DNA of 64,000 bases. Origin: Branchiostoma floridae (lineage: Eukaryota; Chordata; Leptocardii; Amphioxiformes; Branchiostomatidae). Shown one piece after another: positions 29,401-44,400 of this stretch. The stretch lies in assembly GCF_000003815.2 (NCBI RefSeq), contig NC_049996.1:7449332-7513331 (forward strand). Direction: 5' to 3'. The notes below the pieces were generated by a model. It was not told the DNA's origin and searched no databases. It saw only the letters and a program-made list of their open reading frames with translations. Within the stretch, counting starts at the first letter, position 1, and every line of letters begins with the position of its first letter. The position numbers were made by a program, and so were the translations under genes.

Positions 29401-32400
29401 AAGGTATGCATGCACATGATACTGGTGTCTGGAATTTACAGACATACAACTACAGAAATATGTTGTTAAGTACTAGACTAAAATTGCCCATTTTAAAACA
29501 TTCAGACTGCCTGTGTCATCAGATGCCCTATATGGGAACTTAACACCCTTGTCTAGCCAGGCCCAACAATTGCTGATTGGCATATATACATGTACGTGAT
29601 GCATGTATGAGGGTCCCATATTTTTAATGGCTTGAGGTATTATATTGAAGGCCCTTTAGTTGTAAACATTTCTTGTCCAGGCCATGATTTAAATGCATAT
29701 TTTGTATATGTCTCAGGCACCGTCAACCTTGTCTTATTACCCACAGTGCACAGTTCAAACCATGAACTAGCATATTCAATAGCTATTGTTAGCATAGTTG
29801 TGTCTGTGCCCTACTGTCATGGACACATTATGCAAGGGTTTTTTCATACATGACAAATAAACAAATAGACTGTACATGTATTTTCATTAGTCTAGCACCA
29901 GAATTACATTTACACGTAGATAAAGAGTAGACATACTCTTGTTCACAGTTTGTGTAAAAGAGTAAAATGTAGTATTGATGTTGTCTTTCAGTGATTTACG
30001 TACATTTTGCTGTGTGTTTGATTAGGGCGAGCCTGGAGAGTCTATTGCTGGGGTTGCTGGCCCACCCGGACCACCTGGGCCGCCTGGACTACCTGGCCCA
30101 CCAGGGCCCTCAAACGGCTTTGTACCAGAAACAGTGTGTATTATCTTATAATGGTCTTATATAATTATCATGTACCTTTTTACCATTTCTGTTGTTTTTT
30201 CCATACCATGCGGCACGCTCTGTTCCTTGATAAACCTACCAGGACTAATGCAGAGTTTCTTAGAACACTTTGACAAAGCAACGCACCCCCACCCCCAATA
30301 CAGGCTTTTCATTTTACGTCATCTGCGTCCTGTTGGATTACAGCGTATGTCTGTTAACCACATGAAGATGCTACTGCTTAATTCAATTATCCGCCAACAT
30401 GGTCGTCGGAGGATTCAAATTATAATTAGTATGATGTCAATGAAAAGCCTGTATTGTCAAAGGGCATTTTTTTTGCAAACCCCCAGAGGTGTAGGCATTT
30501 ACTGAGGCAGTTTGAGGTCGTTAAAACCCTGACTCCCTTTTGACACTGGTAGTTGCAAAGAATGGTAATTTAGCTTCTGAAGAGGCAGATAGTTTCTAAC
30601 TTCATAAACACATTATCAATTTGGGTTGGGCTTGCAGTCAACAGCCTTCTTGTACACATATATTGGATAGAATAGAACATGATGGTGAAAAGGTCTTTAG
30701 TGCTTTGAGAATTTGGAATGTTGATTGCAGTTAGTTCTTTGACTTGCATTAATTTTGTGATGACAGCATTTTCACAGCTTGAAGCATGATGCATTCTGGC
30801 AATGATGCATGTTTTTACCTTGTACCTTTATTTGTCGAAACATCAGGCCATTATTGGACTTGAAGGCTCGGGATATGAGTTTGCTGGGCAGGTAAGACTG
30901 GAGGAATGGAATACAACTTACTCTCTTATATTTGAGACCTACATGTAGGTATGCATGCATATGTCACAGAATCATGTACTAGTGCATGTTATGTATATAT
31001 AGTTTGTGTAAACCAAAACTAACTAAGTCTTAAAGTCTAAAAGCATTTTGAAAGGATTTGCATTGACTTAAACTCTTGCATTGTAATTAATTTCCTGTCA
31101 TATTCTTTCATTTAGATCCATACATGTATGTCTTTTTGTAGTCACGCACAAGTGAGTTTTTCAACCTTCTGTTAAGCTCTATTCTCTTCTTTTTCTTCTG
31201 GAACGATAGGGTGTAGCCGGCCCCCCAGGACCCCCAGGACCACCCGGTATCCCAGGACTGCCGGGCCCGCCTGGTTTACCCGGCCTGCCAGGAAAACCGG
31301 GTACTTTTGGCACCGGAAACATCACTAACGGGATCCAGGGCCCTCCTGGTAGAGATGGTGTGGACGGATCCGCTGGGCCACCTGGGATTCCTGTAAGTAT
31401 TATATAATACAGGAGAAGCCAGTTAATCGCACAAGGGATAACCGCACACTTCTGTTAGATGTAATTTGACCGAATCCCAAAAATCGCAAACCACTGCAGT
31501 CCATCTGCATAACTTTGCATAATTGCACCTCTCGGAAAATTTCTAACAGTTATATCTTTATCCACGGATGTTTTCCTTCATTTGCATCAAAAAGCTGTCA
31601 AATTACAAATTGATGGGCACTGAACACATGAAAAAGAGATTGGGAAAGATTTAACTAGCTCTAATTATATCATTAGAATTGATTTCTGCCTTTTTCTTCC
31701 AGGGTATTCCAGGACAAGATGGACCAATAGGACCAAAGGTCAGTCTGTCTAGATAATTGCTAGAGTCAGGTTCAAGTAAAATGGGTTTTCATATTGACAT
31801 GTTTTTTTCACCCCATACATGTACAACAAGGTCTTGTCAACGTTGCCATGTGTTGTTTTATCACATCCTGGCCACCCCTTGTGTTGTTGTGTTTTAGTGT
31901 GTTGTGTAAAAGCAGTAATTTTTCATTTAAGCATGCAAAGAAATTTGTTCTCTTTAACTGATTTGACATTTGTAGACTCATAGGAGCAGTGTTCAAGTTG
32001 TCTTCACAGCAACAAACATTTACTGACTGCATATATAAGTTTAATATCCCCAACTTCATGTGTGAACTCTGCAGCTTGGGTGTGTCGATGGTGGTACATG
32101 AACCTGTACTTAATCATGTAATCATCTACTTGTTGTACCATTGCATATCAAACCCATGTCCCCTCCTTCCTTACCATAAAGTCCTGTTGAAACCTGGTAG
32201 CTGATATTTGTGTCCTCATCATGACTTTAATAAATGCCTTGTGCTCCCGTACTTGCATGTGCGTTCCCCCTCTAACCTTGGCAACCTACCCTTGTATTAA
32301 CTTCATGTACAGGGTGAAGCAGGTGTACCTGGGATTGAGGGGCCAGCTGGAACTAAGGTAAGACATCATCGGTGATAGAGCTGCAACAACACTGTCTACG

Positions 32401-35400
32401 GTATAGCGTGTCAATCAGAACTTCCTTCACATGTGTTATACAAATATGCAGAAACATGTTGTACTTATTTACTGTTCTGTGTTGGAGTTATTTTGGGGGG
32501 TGCTGGAACATAGGTTTTTAACTGACCAAAATATGTAATTAGTACAATGTACTTTACTGACAGACCGAAGGAATGTTCTGACCAGCCTGTTGCCATGTTG
32601 TTTTAGGGAGAGCCTGGACTGACAGGAGCACCTGGACTGCCTGGTCCACCCGGACCTCCTGGGCCCTCTGGTGGTGGTGGAGGAATATTTGTAAGTCTGA
32701 TGTGTTACAATTATGTTATGTGATGTGATATGTGTATACAGTACGTTATGATAATGATTGTGATGTGGCATAATAAGCGATTCTACTGTTAGGGATCATG
32801 GTCGGGATCTATTAGATTAGTTGATTCTACTGGTTGATGTTTGTACTAAAGGAAATCTTAGAACTTCAATTACGCATAAATCATTGGATGCTGGTGTTTT
32901 TAAACCTTTTTTATATCTAGCCTATCAAGTAGACAATAGTTAGCCAGAAGTGTACCTGAGTTGTAATAGTGACCCTATCTTCCTGTGTGGTTTCAGGGCT
33001 TTGGTGGCTCATCGGTAAGTACATCGGAGAGTATGTTTGTATATATGTTGAGGTAAGTGTAGAGTTAGTAGAAGTGCACACAGCCATTACAGAAGGATAC
33101 AGACAGGAGTAATAAGCCTGTTCATGGTTCCAACTGCACATGCACAGCTGAGATGTATTGTGGGTAAATGCCAAAGGTGAAGGCCCCTGATCATGATTTC
33201 TAAGACAGCTCTTTGACATATTACCCACAATACATCTCACTGTGCAACTACAGTTGGAACAATGAAGAGGATTATTACATGTCAGCCCAATAGGTGCCAT
33301 AAGGTCCCCTCGGCCCTGGGAGAGAACATTAGGTTACGCTCATAGCTCAGACTTTGCTCTATTTAGCAATTAAATGCTTTGTTGCCTGCTCACAAACTGA
33401 TATCTGTCATGCTTTCAACTTGTAGTGCAAACGCATGAACTGAACACTAAGCTATGATCTCATGTAATATTTTGCCATTCATTTCACTGCACCTTTGTAC
33501 ATGTACATTGTATGCTTCATTTGTGTGCTGCATTGAACCATATGCCTTGTAGGGCCTGTTCACATTTGTTGTCCAATCATTGCATAATGACAAGCTGAGG
33601 GTACTCTTGGTTTTGTCAAAAATTCAGTATGTATAAAATTCAGTAACATGTACAATGTATCTTGATTTAGAAAAGACTGTCTTAGATTCTTGTTGTTTGT
33701 GGTGAAGAGTCTGTGACATTGAAATTGTACGATGACCTACAGCAAATGTAACCACGCCATTATGTATGCATCACAGCTTACCCATGATTGCTTGTCTGTG
33801 TTCTCACTCATCATGAACAAAGCTCCATCCCATTACACAGTGTGCTGTGCTTTACCCTATGATATAAGCCCTGCTTGTAGCACTTTCCCTTGCTGAGCTG
33901 CTAGTCTGCACACTTACAGGGGGGACCTGGACCTGCGGGGGAACCAGGGATACCAGGAAACCCTGGGCAGAAGGTGATGATGGGAAATGGGAGGAAATGT
34001 TGGAAATTGTATAAAATGAGCCTGTTCATTATAGTTCCAACTGTGCATGTGAATTTTTGTATTAAATGTATGTGAATCAGATGATGCCTCTGTGTATGTG
34101 CATGCTACCCAGTGAAATGAGTGATGAAATTCGACTTGACTAACTTGTCCATGGATCACCTCATGACATATCATGTGAATGTCTTATTTCTAACTCTGTA
34201 TGGTTTGCATAAGGAATGCTGTCAAGTGATACAAATGTATGGGGAATATTTCCAGCTGTTAATAAACAGGAAAGTTTGGGCAAATTTGTGTACATTTTTG
34301 TGATTGGCTTCCCTAATCTAGCTAAAATTGTTTTTGCGGACAATGTCAACAGTTTAAGTTGGAAATATTCTGAAAATTGAGTCTCTTTAGTGTGCATATA
34401 TGAGTTATGAAAACAATGCAAGTGAACTGGATGTATTTGTGTATTTCAGCAATGCTGTTACTGGCACGATGTTGATGTGAATGGGACATGTATTGCTAAA
34501 GCCTGCCATTGGCTGCTGTGTTTAATCCTATTAACAACTTATCCGTAGGGTGAACAGGGAACAGCTGGACCAGAGGGGCCGCAAGGAACACCTGTAAGTG
34601 GTACCCTCTAGGAGACATTCACATATTACTGAAAAGGGAAATAGACAGATGACAAATGAACTTGTTCTGAAGTTTTAATTTCCAACACAAAAATTGGACA
34701 TACTCCAATTTTTGACCATCTAACTCCAGTTTTTGTCAAGGAACAATCAATCCACTGCCTACATTATGCAGATAGCGTATGTCACTCGATGAGCAGTGGA
34801 AAATAAGTTACAGAAAGTTAATGGCTTCCCCGTTTAGCCAGTGTTATGATCCATTGCTTACCAAGTCATGTTGTGTTATATGTATATCTGCATAACATGA
34901 CATCACAGAAGCAGTAGATTTTTTTTTTCCTGGAATGACCATAAGATATAGCATCATCATCAAGATATAGCAAGAAAAAAATAACACAGAATACATGGAA
35001 TTAGCATTGAGGAAACAACTTCAACTTGAAAGTTCCAGGAAAGGAAACAATACGATAACGCTGCATTTCCAACAGTGGCTATGACTGCTGAGCAACTGAT
35101 AGATTTCTTACCTTTTGCATGTATGTTTTGATACTTCTGTATTGAATATTATATTCCAATTTAATCTTATAATCAGGTCACTTAAATGAAGTTTTGGTTG
35201 CTCAATGGTCGCCCAGCAATCACAGTTGAGTGGAAAGGGGGCCCAAGAGTTACAGTACCTCTATGATGTACCTCTGTTCATCATTGTTGAACCCTGTATG
35301 TTCCTGTGCTGTGCCTGTATAGGGCTTACCAGGGCCAGTTGGACCACGTGGACAGAAGGGAGACCCAGGCGAGGCTGGCATTGTTGGACCTCAGGTGTGT

Positions 35401-38400
35401 TACTGTTAATTTATTTATCTTTGCAGTGGCTTAATTTCACAGTAGGAGGGTAAGGGTTAGTGTTAGGGTACTTGTCTCAAGGCAAAACCTCATAACAGTT
35501 ATTATGCCTTAAGTTATCTATGATATTTTGTATTTGTGCAACAATGTTTCTAAAGAAAAATGTATTGTGTTTTTTATAGGGACCCAAAGGTGACATGGGA
35601 CCAAGAGGACCCGCTGTAAGTATTATAACTGTAATTTGCCTTGAAAAGATATTAGACAATGAGGGACAATCCTTCCGAGAAAGGATTTATATTGTTTTTC
35701 AGAAGATCTTATGTACTGATAACTGACAGTGTGTTGTTTTTTCTTGTGCTGCATCATTCTATGTGGTATACCTTGCAGAGGTTTGTAAAATGAAGATTGT
35801 CTTGTTACAGATAAGGCTGTCTTAGATCATTGTTGGATGTCGGTTCTGTCATAGCATGCTTAAGATCAACATCAAATTCGTATGATGGCCTATAGTCAAA
35901 GTGACCTTGTTATTCAAGAAAATACCAAATTGAATGACAAGTACAACTGAACTTAATTAAATTACCCTTTGAACTGAAAAGGTAATTCGATGACATACAC
36001 AGTATTCAGCAAAATCTAGGTATCGTTTAATCTCATAAAGGAGTGACATAAAGGAACAATGTGTGCTTGAAGACATGTTCAGTGTCCTCATTTTTACAAT
36101 ACCTTTTCTTCCTCCTGACAGGGTGAAGCAGGCCGTGACGGTGTCGGCCTCCCCGGCCCCCCTGGCCCGCCCGGACCCCCAGGGCTGCCTGGAACCATCT
36201 CTGTACTCCCTGGGGATGATGAGATGGTACAGAAAAATGTTTCCTTCTTTGTTTGAAATAGTTGGTCCAATATTGATTGCTATGATTTTAGTAAAAATTT
36301 TCATACTAAATGCAAGCTGATAACATCTGCTATTGAATATGATTGCACTCCATTTGTTTAATATGTTTTTTGACATGGGAAGATGCCTTCTTGGATTGTG
36401 AAGTTGTAGTATTCTGTATTGCTGTGAATTATTATATTTGCTGTGATGAAAATCTGGAAAGTATTCAGGAGTTTGCATGGTTTATGAAGGTGTTTTGCTA
36501 TGCTTGATAGCTGTTGAGTATGCCTGATGTTGAGTTGCAAATGAACAATGCCATGCTGTGTTTTATGGCTGTTGCCTATGCCAGATGTTGAGTTGATTGC
36601 GTATGAACATGCCATGCTGTGTTCTCACCTGTTGTGCTTGCACCGTTTGTTGTGCACATTTCTGCATGCAGACTGTCAGCCCAGGCTTCCGGCCAACTGG
36701 AGGAGAGGTGAGATTTGGTCCCATTTAGTCGCCACTCTTTCAAGAGCTGTATGAAACGTGTCGGGTATCTGCATCATGTCCAAAGTTTAAAGTTCATCCT
36801 TCTGAAGTGAAATACCAAGCAGCAGATTTTAATCAACATAATAGCGGTACTCCTAGTATATATCAAATACAGGTCAAAAAGACATTAGATACAGTCAAAC
36901 CCACCCAAGAGGACAACTAAGGGGACAGATCAAATCTTGTTTATGTGGACAGGTGGTCACTATAGGTATGACAAATTATCTGAGGGACTATACCAAGCCC
37001 TTTGTATGATCTTCATGACTGTTGTGTTGACAATGCCAAATGGCTATGCTGTGATTGACACCCTCCTGTTTATCTGCAGGGTGAGATGACTGGTGGTTTT
37101 CCTGGAGGACTGATCGGACCTGCAGGGCCTGAGGGGCCACGTGGACCTCCGGTAATGCTTTTATATTCTTAGACTTCTGTATTGGTTTTGTGACAATATC
37201 TTTCTTAATGATTCATCCTTTGTGTATAATGTATCAATCCTGAAAAGAACTGTAGATAATGATATGAACTCAAACATCTTACTGTTTGAAGTTGATACTG
37301 TAAGAGGTTACTTTTCATGCTTTATGGATGAGTCAGTTACATAATCATTAAGAACAGATTTGTTTTGAGCAATTAAGGACTGTTACATCCAGCTAAATTG
37401 TATCTTTCCCTTTCAGGGCATTGCTGGACCTCCTGGACCAATAGGCAGACCTGTAAGATATTTCTGCACTTTTTAAAAAAATTTCCAACATTGTTCTTGA
37501 TTTTCATGTGTTTATAGAGGTACTGCTTTAATTTGCCACTAACCGTGTTGTTTGATTGTTGCCAGGGTGATGACGGTGCTCCTGGTCTAAAGGGAGACAG
37601 AGGAGACTCAGGAGAGGCTGGGCGCAAGGTATGTCCCTAACATATACATCTCAGTTTATTTCTTTTTGGGGACCTCCACTTTGAGAGAATGCCCCCAACC
37701 AATGATAGGTACTCATTTTCACCTGGCTGAGGAAAAAAGTCGTTTCTAGCAAAGACACAACATTGAGATCTGTTAGGGATTTGAACCCTGAACATTAATA
37801 TTCTAGGTCAACAACCCTTGCCACAGACCCCATATCTGATGTATTGTACATTTCTGTCCCCTCCACAGGGTGATCGCGGTGAGCCAGGCCCTGCTGTGAC
37901 TGTAGATGGAGATGTGCTTCAGATCAAGGGTTCTAAAGGAGAGCCTGGTCTGGATGGTGTGGAGGGACTACCTGGCATTAAGGGTGAACCTGGAGAAGCT
38001 GTGAGTCCATAAGATCTCTCTTGTAACCTTTAGCACACTCAAGTAGCTACCAAGATCTCAAGAATTTACCCTCATGGCAGATACCATTTAGTGTGTCATG
38101 AATAGGGATGACTATAGCTAGTAAATAGTCATATTTTGTTACCAGGCGTACTGTACGTAGGGCACACATTTTTACAATGTATATACATGTAATATCTCAT
38201 ATTTACTTTTTTGTACTATTACTCTTTTAGGGTATCCAAGGACCAGAGGGACCTATTGGACCAAAGGGCATGATTGGTGAGGTTGGATTCCCTGGCAGAA
38301 TGGTAAGTTTGACTTTTTTTGCAAATGAATTACATGTATTTTGTGGAAAAGCTAAGTATAATGTTTCGCATATTTACATACCTTTGTGGCAGTACTAATA

Positions 38401-41400
38401 GTACTTCATCATCCATAAATTTTTCTCATAGTCATATACCTTTTGCAAGATCACCTAACTTTTTTTCTACAGGGTCTTCCTGGTGTCAGAGGTCAGAAAG
38501 GAGAGAAGGGTGACACTGTGAGTGCTGCAAACATTTTGTTGTTGTTGTTCTAGATCTTTTGATTCTTGGAGTTACATAATGTAATAGTACTAGTATACAG
38601 ACAATTTTCAAATGGTTTGAGATGGTAGCATTATCTTTGGTACAAATTGTTAATCAATGAATTTGTGAATACCATGCATCTGTTCATTAACCATGAAATG
38701 TCTACTTTACAGGGTACTGGCTTACCTGGACCCCCTGGCCCTCCAGTAAGTATTGTACTATTTTTTTATGTAGTTATCATTTGTGCAGATCTGACAGTGT
38801 ATCTCGCTTTTTATAAGGTTGTAAAAAGATTGAATATGATCATGCAAGCAAAGTTCCAAAGATTCAATGTAGGGTCTGTGACTTTTCCCTTCATTTGACA
38901 TGTTAATTGAGATAACCTTGTGTTCATCAGGGTCCTCCTGGACTACCCAGTGGTGCTTCCTTCCCAGCTGGCAGCTTCCCTGTGGTAAGCTTGCTATATA
39001 TATAGTTGTCATTTTTATGTAGTTTTGTCTTGATATTATTTTTATTCAAGTCTTTAAAGGAGGTTGTCTGGTATTTCACTTACATCTTACCTAATATGTT
39101 TTTGAAATCCTTCTTTGAACAACTGCGTTATTGATAGATATTTTGCAATTTGTTACATTGTTGTAACCTTTGTGAAATATAGAGGAATTGTTTTTGGTCC
39201 GTCTGTGTTTCTGGAAATTTTTGGACACCATAACTGAAGAGCCTCTAGATGAATTGTTATATTCAATATGTCTGTGGTTTTTTTTGGAAGATGAATATTA
39301 AGGTTGATTACAAGCCTCCTGGTGACTTTCTTTGTTCCTATACAGCTCCAAAAGGGAGAAAAAGGAGACATCGGACCCTCTGGTCCACCTGGGCCACCTG
39401 GAGCTCTGGCGTCTGGACCTGGGCTTTCGTTTGGAGGTGCAGGTGTGTGATTCAGGATTTCGAATATTTTATTTTTATGATTTGGTGAAAGCTATATACT
39501 GTAGATTTGTTTAGTACTTTTATTGCAACTTAATTTTGTGGTAAGAGAATTTTTGTTTTGTTTTAAGTTTGCAGCAGTTGAAACAATTCAGTAGTAATAC
39601 AATGAATATGCATATTCTTACGGTCATGAATTGTGATGCCAAGATCCCCTCGAAAGATGTTTCAAGATGTATCGTATTTAAAAGATCCAAAGAGAAGTGT
39701 TGTTTAGCAGAGTTGCCATCTTTGTTGTGTCCTTTGACCAACTTCAGTTCTGTCAATGCTAAGTGTACATTTGTTGGAACTTCGTTTATTTAAATTCATT
39801 GTTTGAAGTTGTTTCAAAAACTCAAGCTACTGTTGTGTCTCTTTCAGGACTGGTGGGGCCTGCTGGTCCAAAGGTTTGGAATCATATCATTATGTAGATA
39901 GGAAGCTTTTTTGTCCCTAGTACATGTACTATTAGCTTCTGTAGGCTTCTACGTAGTTGCCCTTGTATAACATGCAGTTTAGTCTTACTGCATAATTTTA
40001 GACAAAAGTGTATAGATTTGATGCACATTGTGCCAGCTAGCTATAGCTTCACAAGCAGACATAACGTCACTGTACACAGCATTCTGCCATTTGCAGTAGC
40101 AACTTTAATGCTTCTGGCAAGTCACTGGCATGACACATTTTAGACTTGCTAGGTATTCTCCAAGAACATTGTGTATTTCTGAAGATGTTGGGAGAGTTTA
40201 CAAGCAACGATTGGCTTGAAAAGTTTCCCAGCATTATGCCAGTTCTTGGAACAAATCTAGTGTCACGTAAGCTTTAGCTTAGCAACCTAGTGAAAGCTTT
40301 GGTGGAAGGCTTGTTGGAGGGCATGCCAACTATAGCTTTAACTATTAGCCCAACTAAGCATGGTCCATCTTACTGCTTGCTCTATCGCCTGTCCTGTCTC
40401 TTTACTAATGTCTTTAACCAAACTTTCTTTGCCATTTCACCCCGTTCCCTGCCTGCTCACTAACCAACTGAAAATAAAGAAGCATGGGAATACATGCCTG
40501 AGGTCATGCCCATGGTAAGACTGGTAGAGATTGTAACTACACTGGGTTTCTTCAACTCTGGGAAATCCTTTGGTTGAAGAAGCCTAGTCTAGAGACTAAG
40601 TCTACCCGTCTTAACCAGAGATTAATGTCATGCAGATCTGGATGATGCATCTTGTTGCAAACATTTTAACAGATATATTATTGACAAGAAATTGATGTAT
40701 TGAAAATTTAAGATTGAATAACTTTGGATGAAAAGAAACTTGAGCTGTAATTTTAAAACTGCATGCTGCACCAATGAGAAGTGCTCTCTGTTCCTTGTCA
40801 TGTGCAAGTAGATCCTTGGTTGGTTGTAGAGTAGAGAGAACCTGCCGATTTACAACCTTGCTTGTTCTTACTTGCAACCAATCTTCCTACTGCACGCTCT
40901 TGCCCCACTGCCGCGGATTACTCTCTGCACGTGTGACCCCCCCACTGTCAACTTGGACTTTCCCCCCACATCCTGGCTCGGTCTCCAACTCTTGTTCACA
41001 CCGGATTACCTCCGTTTGGGCGGCAACTGTCCCAACTGTCTCCCAACCCTACACCTTGTACCTCCCACCTGCACCTTCCCACCATGCAGGGGGAAAAGGG
41101 GATGATGGGAATCAGAGGACCATTAGGGCGACAGGTAAATGGATTAGTTGTTTTGTTGTGCAGCAGCCGGTAGTGCTGTGACTGAACTGTTGTTGTGATC
41201 GTGTTGTTGTCATTCAGGGTGAGAAGGGAGACTCAGGACTGCCAGGATTCGAGGTAAGGATGTGGTCAAAGCTGCTGGGGTGATACCACAACTCCAGTGT
41301 TTGAAGTCATGCATGCAATCAATCCTATGGAAAGGTGGACAAAAAGGTGTTATAACTTTTGGAATCAACACTTGGAATCACCATGAAAACTTGCACTGGA

Positions 41401-44400
41401 AAACTGTCCACCAGCAAGTCCTATACGGCCATTTTTGCAAATGTGGCCCCCTTACTAGAGCACTTGCCCCCTTACTAGAGCACTTGCTTTGGTCCTTTTG
41501 GTTCTGAAAGTCAGCTAAAAAAAGATCATTCCACTACATCTGGAGTGTCAAAGACCTGAGAGAAAAGCTAATTGATTAAAACTACTTAAACATGTTTTAA
41601 GTCAGGAAAAGTCTTTCCTGTCATATCCGCCACAAGAGTGTCAAAATTTTACAAGAAAAAGGATTTTTAACGTTTTAAACCCTTGTTTATTTTTGAGCTC
41701 TCTAATTGTTGGGTCTATCTAGGCTCTTGTGTTGTGTCTCCCTGCTGGCATGGTGTGTGGAAAGTTTGAAATATGGAAGATGTTGTTACAACCATAATGT
41801 GTTTTTGTGTTGCAAAATGTAACTTGACACAGGTGTATGTGTTATGTCACCGATGAAAGATTACCATACTGTAGTAGGGAGTCGGAGATAAGGGTATGTT
41901 GTGGGGTTGGCAAAGCAATAACTTATGGAATTATACATGTAGCACTCATGTAATTAAAAGATTTTAAAGTTAACACAACCATTCTGGCTAAAATGTCTTA
42001 AACAACATGAGTGGAAAGAGATGACATGTGTAACAATACAGTTTTTTATCCACCTCCTCATCTCCCTAGCATTGTGTATGTTTTCATGTATCAAACATGT
42101 TAGTCATATGTACTGGTGTCTTTTACAGGGAAGGAAAGGAGAGATTGGCTTACCTGGCAGGAAAGGAGATAGGGTATGTTTTCATTGGTTTATGTCAACC
42201 TTTATGTGACAGCAATCAAATATGATGATAGCTTTATTCCAACATTCATGTGCATTGCTACGTTTTTAAAGTAGTTGATAATTCTTACTTCATGGATCAT
42301 GGATTTGGGGAGCACATTAAGAGATTGGTCTCCTAACAAAATTGTATGTCTGTCAATAGGATGTTGTTAATGTTGCCATAAACATGTATATGCATAGTAT
42401 TTACAATACAGGAAATGTTGACAAATAAATATCAGCATTATTGATGGCATTATCAGTCCAGGATTGATGTTGTTAAGAAAATTGTGGTTTCCCCAAGAAC
42501 AACCATGGAGTGCATTTTTTTTGTCACCATGAATGGTAGGGGCATTGTCACTAGATAACTTCAAAAATGCCTGCAAGTTGTTCAGTGTAATATAACCAGC
42601 TGTTGCTGCGCTGCATGCCTCCAAAGCTTGTTTTTCATGCTGAAATGTCATGCATATACAGACAACCTTTTTTGTATGACAGGGAGAAGCAGGTCCCCCT
42701 GGTGCTCCTGGTGGTTTCTTCGGCGGCAGCGGACAGGTTGTGCAGGGTCCCACCGGCCCCCCTGGACCTCAGGTGACGTTTCTTCTTTGTTGTGTACTCT
42801 CATTGCAGGATAATCATTAAACCTTATAAAGGAACACCTCATTCAGCCTTCTCACTCCTGCATCTTGTCGAAAATGCACTGATTATTACTTATGGGTTCT
42901 GTCCATGGTGCTGAATGTTTGGTAGTTGATAGGGGTGCTGAAATGCCATCACTACGTTCATACCTTTGGTTGGAATTTTTAAAACTGATTTTTTTTTCAA
43001 CATGAAAAGCGAGAAAAGTTCTGCTAGACAATTTTCCAGTCTAGACTCACATAGTATTTTCATCAACATGCTTTGAACTGTGAAGATGTTATTCTGGAAT
43101 TCATTGTAAATTTTATGAAATGTCAAAAAAAGATGTCTTAAATTCATTTTGCCTTTATTCCATTCTGCAGGGTCCTCGTGGGCCACCTGGCTTCCCTGGT
43201 CGCGGCCCGTCTGGACCACCTGGCCCACGTGGTCCGGCTGGCCCGGCAGGAATCGGAGCACCTGGATTACCTGGCCCACCTGGCAGACCCGGACAGCCAG
43301 GTGCCAGCATCGGCAGTGGGATCATGGGGCCTCCCGGGCCACCTGGCCCTCCTGGAAGAGCTGCTGGGGTGAGGGAGAAGTGTTGTTACTGTTACACACA
43401 GTTTTCTGTTACAGGTAGTTTATTCAGTAGTAGATGGGTTGGAATGACTTTGTTCACAGACTAGACTTCACATGCGCAATGAGTTACGTCGTGAGTCAAA
43501 GGTAAAGGACCCTTATCTCAGTCATGTTTCATTTATGTCTCAGGGGCCTTCAACTTTGACTGTGCTGTGCATGTGCAGTTTAATCAGTGTAGTGGCTTAT
43601 TGGAGTTTGTCTGTCAGAACTGACTGTATCATTCAACAATTAAATAAAAAATGAGAGAACTAGACCTGGATGAGTTTGATATTGTTCCTTTTGAAGTCTT
43701 TACTGCTTTGGGGGTTCCACACTGATGGACAGGGAAGCCATTTTAAAGCATGCAAGGTGGTGTATTTATATGTACATGTACATACCCTGCATCCAAGGTA
43801 ATAGCAAATATAACCATTGCAGAAAAAAAGAAAAAGCATCTTAGCAACATGTCAAGGATACTTGGTGTAAATGACTTTCTTCTATGTACACATATGCGAA
43901 GTTAACTCTGAAATATGTTTTCTTCTCTTGACAGATTGTCACCTTCAATAGTGAAAGCCACCTGCTGCGCTCCCCACCCTCTTCACCAGGCACCCTGGCC
44001 TTCGTAGCAGACACAGAACAACTGTACCTCAGAGTAGGGGGCGGCTGGCAAATCATCCTGGTAAGGGCTGGGAACCCCCTTTTCTGGAGTGGTACCTTCC
44101 AGAACTTTTACTCTGTTAATTTGTAAAACCAAGGATGTTGTATAGGACGTCTTGTGTATTGTTCTTGGAAAAATTGTTTTTGAAAGCATACGTCTGCACT
44201 ACCATTATTGTCCGATGTATTTTGTCTGTGTTTTCCAAGAAAAAGTATACATTAGGCAATTCCAATGTTTAAGAGGGCATTGCGATATGCATTGTACATG
44301 ATATGACAAGGGTAAAGGCCCCAAGACAAAACCTGTCTGAACTTTTTCTAAGCATTTTTTTACACAAGGACTGTTTACAAGTTATGGGCTTTAACCTTTG

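Noticed and set aside
40774-41181. 135-codon open frame containing exon 33
   Set aside because: The upstream part is C-rich intron; the frame differs from the Gly-X-Y frame of 41090-41134.
42890-43279. 129-codon open frame on the - strand
   Set aside because: Its first part is the antisense of the Gly-X-Y exon 37; the remainder is intron.
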